From NCBI GenBank assembly GCA_963695975.1, contig CAVOIB010000010.1:1-64000 (forward strand): 64,000 nucleotides of DNA, in the 5' to 3' direction. Source of the stretch: JBBQVZ01 sp963695975 (lineage in GTDB: Bacteria > Actinomycetota > UBA4738 > HRBIN12). The translations under genes and the position numbers were made by a program. This document shows positions 61,676-64,000 of this stretch, piece after piece (within the stretch, counting starts at the first letter, position 1; each line of letters begins with the position of its first letter). The notes under the pieces are model-generated. The model made no database searches and was not told the DNA's origin. It worked only from the letters and a program-made list of their open reading frames with translations.

Positions 61676-62647
61676 TCACTCCCCGTATCGGTCGAGGGTC
61701 CTTCGCGCCAGTCCGCGGACGTCATCGCCGAGGTGGAGGGGGTCGAGCACCGTGGCATCCGGGCCCACGCGGAGCAGCAGCCTGGCCACCCACCCGAGCT
61801 CTTTGGCCGGCAGCGAGACCTCGAGCGAACCGTCCCCCGTTTCGCGGACGTCGGTGACGGCGTAGTACTCGGCGATCCAGCGGGCGCCCCGAGCGAGGAC
61901 CAACCGGACGACGACGTCCTCGGGTGTCGGCGTGTAGAGGTCGCGTCCTGCGCCCGCCAGTCCGTGCGGCTCGAACCGCTCCTCCGTCGGCTCCGCGGAC
62001 CGGATGCGGTCGGCGCGGAAGAGGCGTTCGGCGTCGGCATCTGCATCCCAGGCAGCCACGTACCAGTTGCCGAGGGCCGAGAACACGGCCTCAGGCTCGA
62101 TCGTCCGCGAGCTCCATCCGCCGCTCGAATGCGCGAAGTACTCGATCCGCAGGCGAACGTGATCGTTCGCGGCTCGTCGAAGGAGTTCGAGGTGCTCGGC
62201 GGGACGACCGCCGTCCGCCAGCTCGATCCCCTCGGCGTCGCCGAACGTGTCTGAGCCGAGCTCCGTTCGTAGCTTCGTCAACGCGGATCCGAGGGCTGTG
62301 GCCTGCGGCGCCCCGGCGACGCCAAGCAGCTCGGTGCCGCTCAGGTACAGCGCGAGCGCCTCGCTCCGCGTGAGCCGCAGAGGACGGGAGAAATGCTCGG
62401 CCATCGAGATCCAGATCCGATCGTCCTCGTCGACGTCGACCTCGATCAGGTCGCCGGGTCCGTACGGCGGAAGGCCCGACATGAACAGGAGATCCAGATC
62501 TCTCCGGAGCTGATCGACGGGCACGTCGAAGGCTGCGGCGACCTCGCCGAGCACGCTCCCCGGATGCTGCACCAGGAACGGCACGATCACGAGCATCCTC
62601 CCGAGCCGCTCCGAGGTCTTGCCGGCTGTTCGTGAGGACTCAGGCAA
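61676..62647 (-). CDS. pafC: WYL-domain transcriptional regulator PafC
   Basis: A 323-residue regulator with an N-terminal HTH (SERLGRMLVIVPFLVQHPGSVLGEVAAAF), a WYL domain (residues ~140-230) and a C-terminal WCX domain. PafB and PafC form the heterodimer that activates the mycobacterial DNA-damage response. The TTG at 62647 is chosen as start because GGAGG lies 6 nt upstream and homology begins there; it overlaps pafB by 8 nt. The upstream proteasome genes seen in mycobacteria (pafA, prcBA) are not in the window. Confidence 0.9.
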   Translation of the reverse strand: MPESSRTAGKTSERLGRMLVIVPFLVQHPGSVLGEVAAAFDVPVDQLRRDLDLLFMSGLPPYGPGDLIEVDVDEDDRIWISMAEHFSRPLRLTRSEALALYLSGTELLGVAGAPQATALGSALTKLRTELGSDTFGDAEGIELADGGRPAEHLELLRRAANDHVRLRIEYFAHSSGGWSSRTIEPEAVFSALGNWYVAAWDADADAERLFRADRIRSAEPTEERFEPHGLAGAGRDLYTPTPEDVVVRLVLARGARWIAEYYAVTDVRETGDGSLEVSLPAKELGWVARLLLRVGPDATVLDPLHLGDDVRGLARRTLDRYGE

Positions 62648-63602
62648 CGATGGCCTCCAGGCGGGCGACGACCTCCGCCCGGAGGCTCTCCGGCTCCAGG
62701 ACGACGGCATCGGGGCCGAACTGCAAGATCCACGGGGCGAGCTCGCGCTCATCCGCAACCGGTACCGTGACCTCCACCCACCCGTCGGCCCGCGTTCGTC
62801 GCGGCTCGGCGCCGACCACGGTGGTCGTGGCCCACCAGGCGATCTCCGGAGAAAAGGCGATCACGGCGCGCTCCTCTCCCGACGCCACCCACGGGCCCCG
62901 CAACACGAGGTCCGTCGCACGGAACCCCTCCGGCGGCTCACTCCCATCAGCGACATCTTCCAGGTCCGTCGTGAATCGCGAGAGGCGGAACGAGCGGATC
63001 TCGCCGCGCTCTTGGTCGAATCCGACCAGGTACCAATGACCCGCTCGGAACACCGCCGCGTACGCGTCCACATCGCGTTCGGCGACCTCGCCTCGCGACG
63101 TGCGGTAGCCGAAGCGCACCCGCCGTCGCGCTCCAGCCGCGGCCGCTACGGCCATCACGAGGGTCCCTCGCGCGTCCGACCCCGACGCCAGCGGTCCGCC
63201 CGCCAGGCCGGCGAGCGCTCCGCCCTCGGAACCCGACATGAGCTTCCGAACGGCCTGCTCGGCGGGTGTCTCGCCCCGGACCCCCTGCGCGGCCACCATG
63301 AGCGCACCGAGCTCCTCTGGGGTGAACGCGATCTCCGGGAGGTAGTAGCGCTCCTTCGGGATGAGGTAGCCCTGTTCGGTGCCCCACGGGTCGGTGTCGA
63401 CGAGCTCGAGCGGCACGCCGTAGTCACGGAGGATGTCTTTGTCCCGCTCGAACATGCGCTTCGCGCTGTCGACGTTCCCTTGCCCGTACGGCTCGAGCGT
63501 CGCTCGGATCTGCTCGAACGTGAGCGGTATCCGGGTCTCCAGCAGGAGGCCCACCAGGTTCAGCAATCGTTCGAGCGGTTCCATCCGGTCCTCTCCTGCC
63601 AT
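62640..63602 (-). CDS. pafB: WYL-domain transcriptional regulator PafB
   Basis: A 320-residue partner of PafC. The N-terminal HTH includes MEPLERLLNLVGLLLETRIPLTFEQIR and FERDKDILRDYGVPLE. The WYL domain has VRFGYRTSRGEV and HWYLVGFDQERGEIRSF. A C-terminal WCX domain ends VVARLEAIVA. ATG at 63602 is kept because TATGAT lies 8 nt upstream; a second ATG 18 nt on has GGAGAGGA before it and is also possible. It is divergent from the DUF3866 gene. Confidence 0.9.
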   Translation of the reverse strand: MAGEDRMEPLERLLNLVGLLLETRIPLTFEQIRATLEPYGQGNVDSAKRMFERDKDILRDYGVPLELVDTDPWGTEQGYLIPKERYYLPEIAFTPEELGALMVAAQGVRGETPAEQAVRKLMSGSEGGALAGLAGGPLASGSDARGTLVMAVAAAAGARRRVRFGYRTSRGEVAERDVDAYAAVFRAGHWYLVGFDQERGEIRSFRLSRFTTDLEDVADGSEPPEGFRATDLVLRGPWVASGEERAVIAFSPEIAWWATTTVVGAEPRRTRADGWVEVTVPVADERELAPWILQFGPDAVVLEPESLRAEVVARLEAIVA

Positions 63603-63610
63603 CGTGCGGC

Positions 63611-63616
63611 ATCATA
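63611..63616 (-). promoter_or_regulatory. -10 box for pafB
   Basis: TATGAT on the minus strand lies 8 nt before the pafB ATG. Confidence 0.5.
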
Positions 63617-63647
63617 TCCAGGCCGTGCTTGACCACTGGGAACGCCT

Positions 63648-64000
63648 GTGATCCGCCTGCGACGCGCGATCGTGACCGCGCTCGGAACAGCGCGGCCCGG
63701 CGCGCACGAGATCGAGGTTGACGTCGACGGCGAACGAGCGACGGCGATCGCGTACCCGGATCTCTGCGGCCCTGTCACGGTAGGAGACACCGTCGTGCTG
63801 AACACGACGGCCATGGCTCTCGGCTTGGGAACCGGCGGCATGCATTTCGTCGTCGCGGTCGATGGCTCGGAGTCCGGCGACGAGGATCCTCCCGGTCGCG
63901 TGATGAAGGCTCGCTACACCCCCGTGCAGACCGCGGTGCGCACGGTCGAGGAATCTCACCGTGACCTGCTCGAGGGCTCCGCGGGTCTCGAGCGGATCCC
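63648..64000 (+). CDS. DUF3866 family protein (truncated by window end)
   Basis: A partial gene of about 117 codons that runs off the right edge. Translation from GTG gives VIRLRRAIVTALGT at the start, then IAYPDLCGPVTVGDTVVLN. It continues TTAMALGLGTGGMHFVVAVD, and MKARYTPVQTAVRTVEE appears later. This matches the N-terminal half of DUF3866, a family often near steA/steB genes in Firmicutes and Actinomycetota. Function unknown. It diverges from pafB, with 45 bp between the start codons. Confidence 0.85.
   Translation, partial: MIRLRRAIVTALGTARPGAHEIEVDVDGERATAIAYPDLCGPVTVGDTVVLNTTAMALGLGTGGMHFVVAVDGSESGDEDPPGRVMKARYTPVQTAVRTVEESHRDLLEGSAGLERI

Overview
This window looks like a chromosomal core segment of a high-GC, deep-branching member of the Actinomycetota. 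Several observations point that way. The 23S gene is about 3.1 kb, as expected if the actinobacterial helix insertion is present. The window carries marker families typical of the phylum (SteA/SteB, GarA, an FtsR-like MerR protein, PafB/PafC, DUF4193, HelY, a fused Lnt-Ppm1). Many genes have an actinobacterial TANNNT -10 box only 6-11 nt before the start codon. The split glycine decarboxylase (gcvPA/gcvPB), the Fe-S type TrpRS and the MraY-like gene inside the ste cluster argue against an ordinary Mycobacterium or Streptomyces relative. I cannot name the class from sequence alone.

Layout. (1) 1-5290: an rRNA operon (16S-23S-5S) with no tRNA in the spacer, closed by a strong hairpin. (2) 5.3-9.8 kb: TPR protein, MBL-fold hydrolase, SSB-like protein, DUF1015 protein, HAD-IIA phosphatase and a phasin-like coiled-coil protein. 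(3) 9.8-21.5 kb: tlyA-nadK-recN-steA-steB-GT2-MraY-like-pyrG-Nudix-ald-xerD, which matches the M. tuberculosis Rv1694-Rv1701 order with insertions. (4) 21.2-27.9 kb: DksA/TraR zinc finger, deoB, pyrimidine-nucleoside phosphorylase, a site-2-protease homologue with its catalytic motif lost, trpS, scpA, scpB and rluB. (5) 28.0-33.5 kb: aroH-tyrA-aroA-cmk-der, a tRNA-Pro, and pgsA starting directly after the tRNA. (6) 33.5-42.1 kb: gcvH-garA-ftsR-dac-hpt-DUF151-(CAP protein)-merR-nuclease-like-gcvPA-gcvPB, equivalent to Rv1826-Rv1832. (7) 42.1-48 kb: Lnt-Ppm1 fusion, DUF4193 protein, a structured non-coding element, an amidohydrolase, an orphan reverse transcriptase and a divergent Lrp/AsnC regulator. 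(8) 48.0-52.7 kb: a lipoprotein coupled to an unusual FtsH-like membrane protease, then cysS. (9) 52.7-64 kb, mostly minus strand: pepP, two diacylglycerol-kinase-like genes, helY, an alpha/beta hydrolase, tatC, tatA/B, small proteins and pafC-pafB, with a truncated DUF3866 gene diverging at the right edge.

Most genes are housekeeping: ribosome maturation (tlyA, rluB, der), nucleotide metabolism (pyrG, deoB, pdp, cmk, hpt, nadK), chromosome maintenance (recN, xerD, scpAB), aromatic amino-acid synthesis, glycine cleavage with its likely GarA control, envelope and lipoprotein glycosylation, and protein export. There are no insertion sequences, CRISPR arrays or prophage genes. The parts that do not read as routine are the compact reverse transcriptase with its shared divergent promoter region, the hairpin element two genes away, the FtsH-like protease with a roughly 70-residue insertion in its ATPase domain, the pseudo-protease and the GarA variant with a zinc ribbon.
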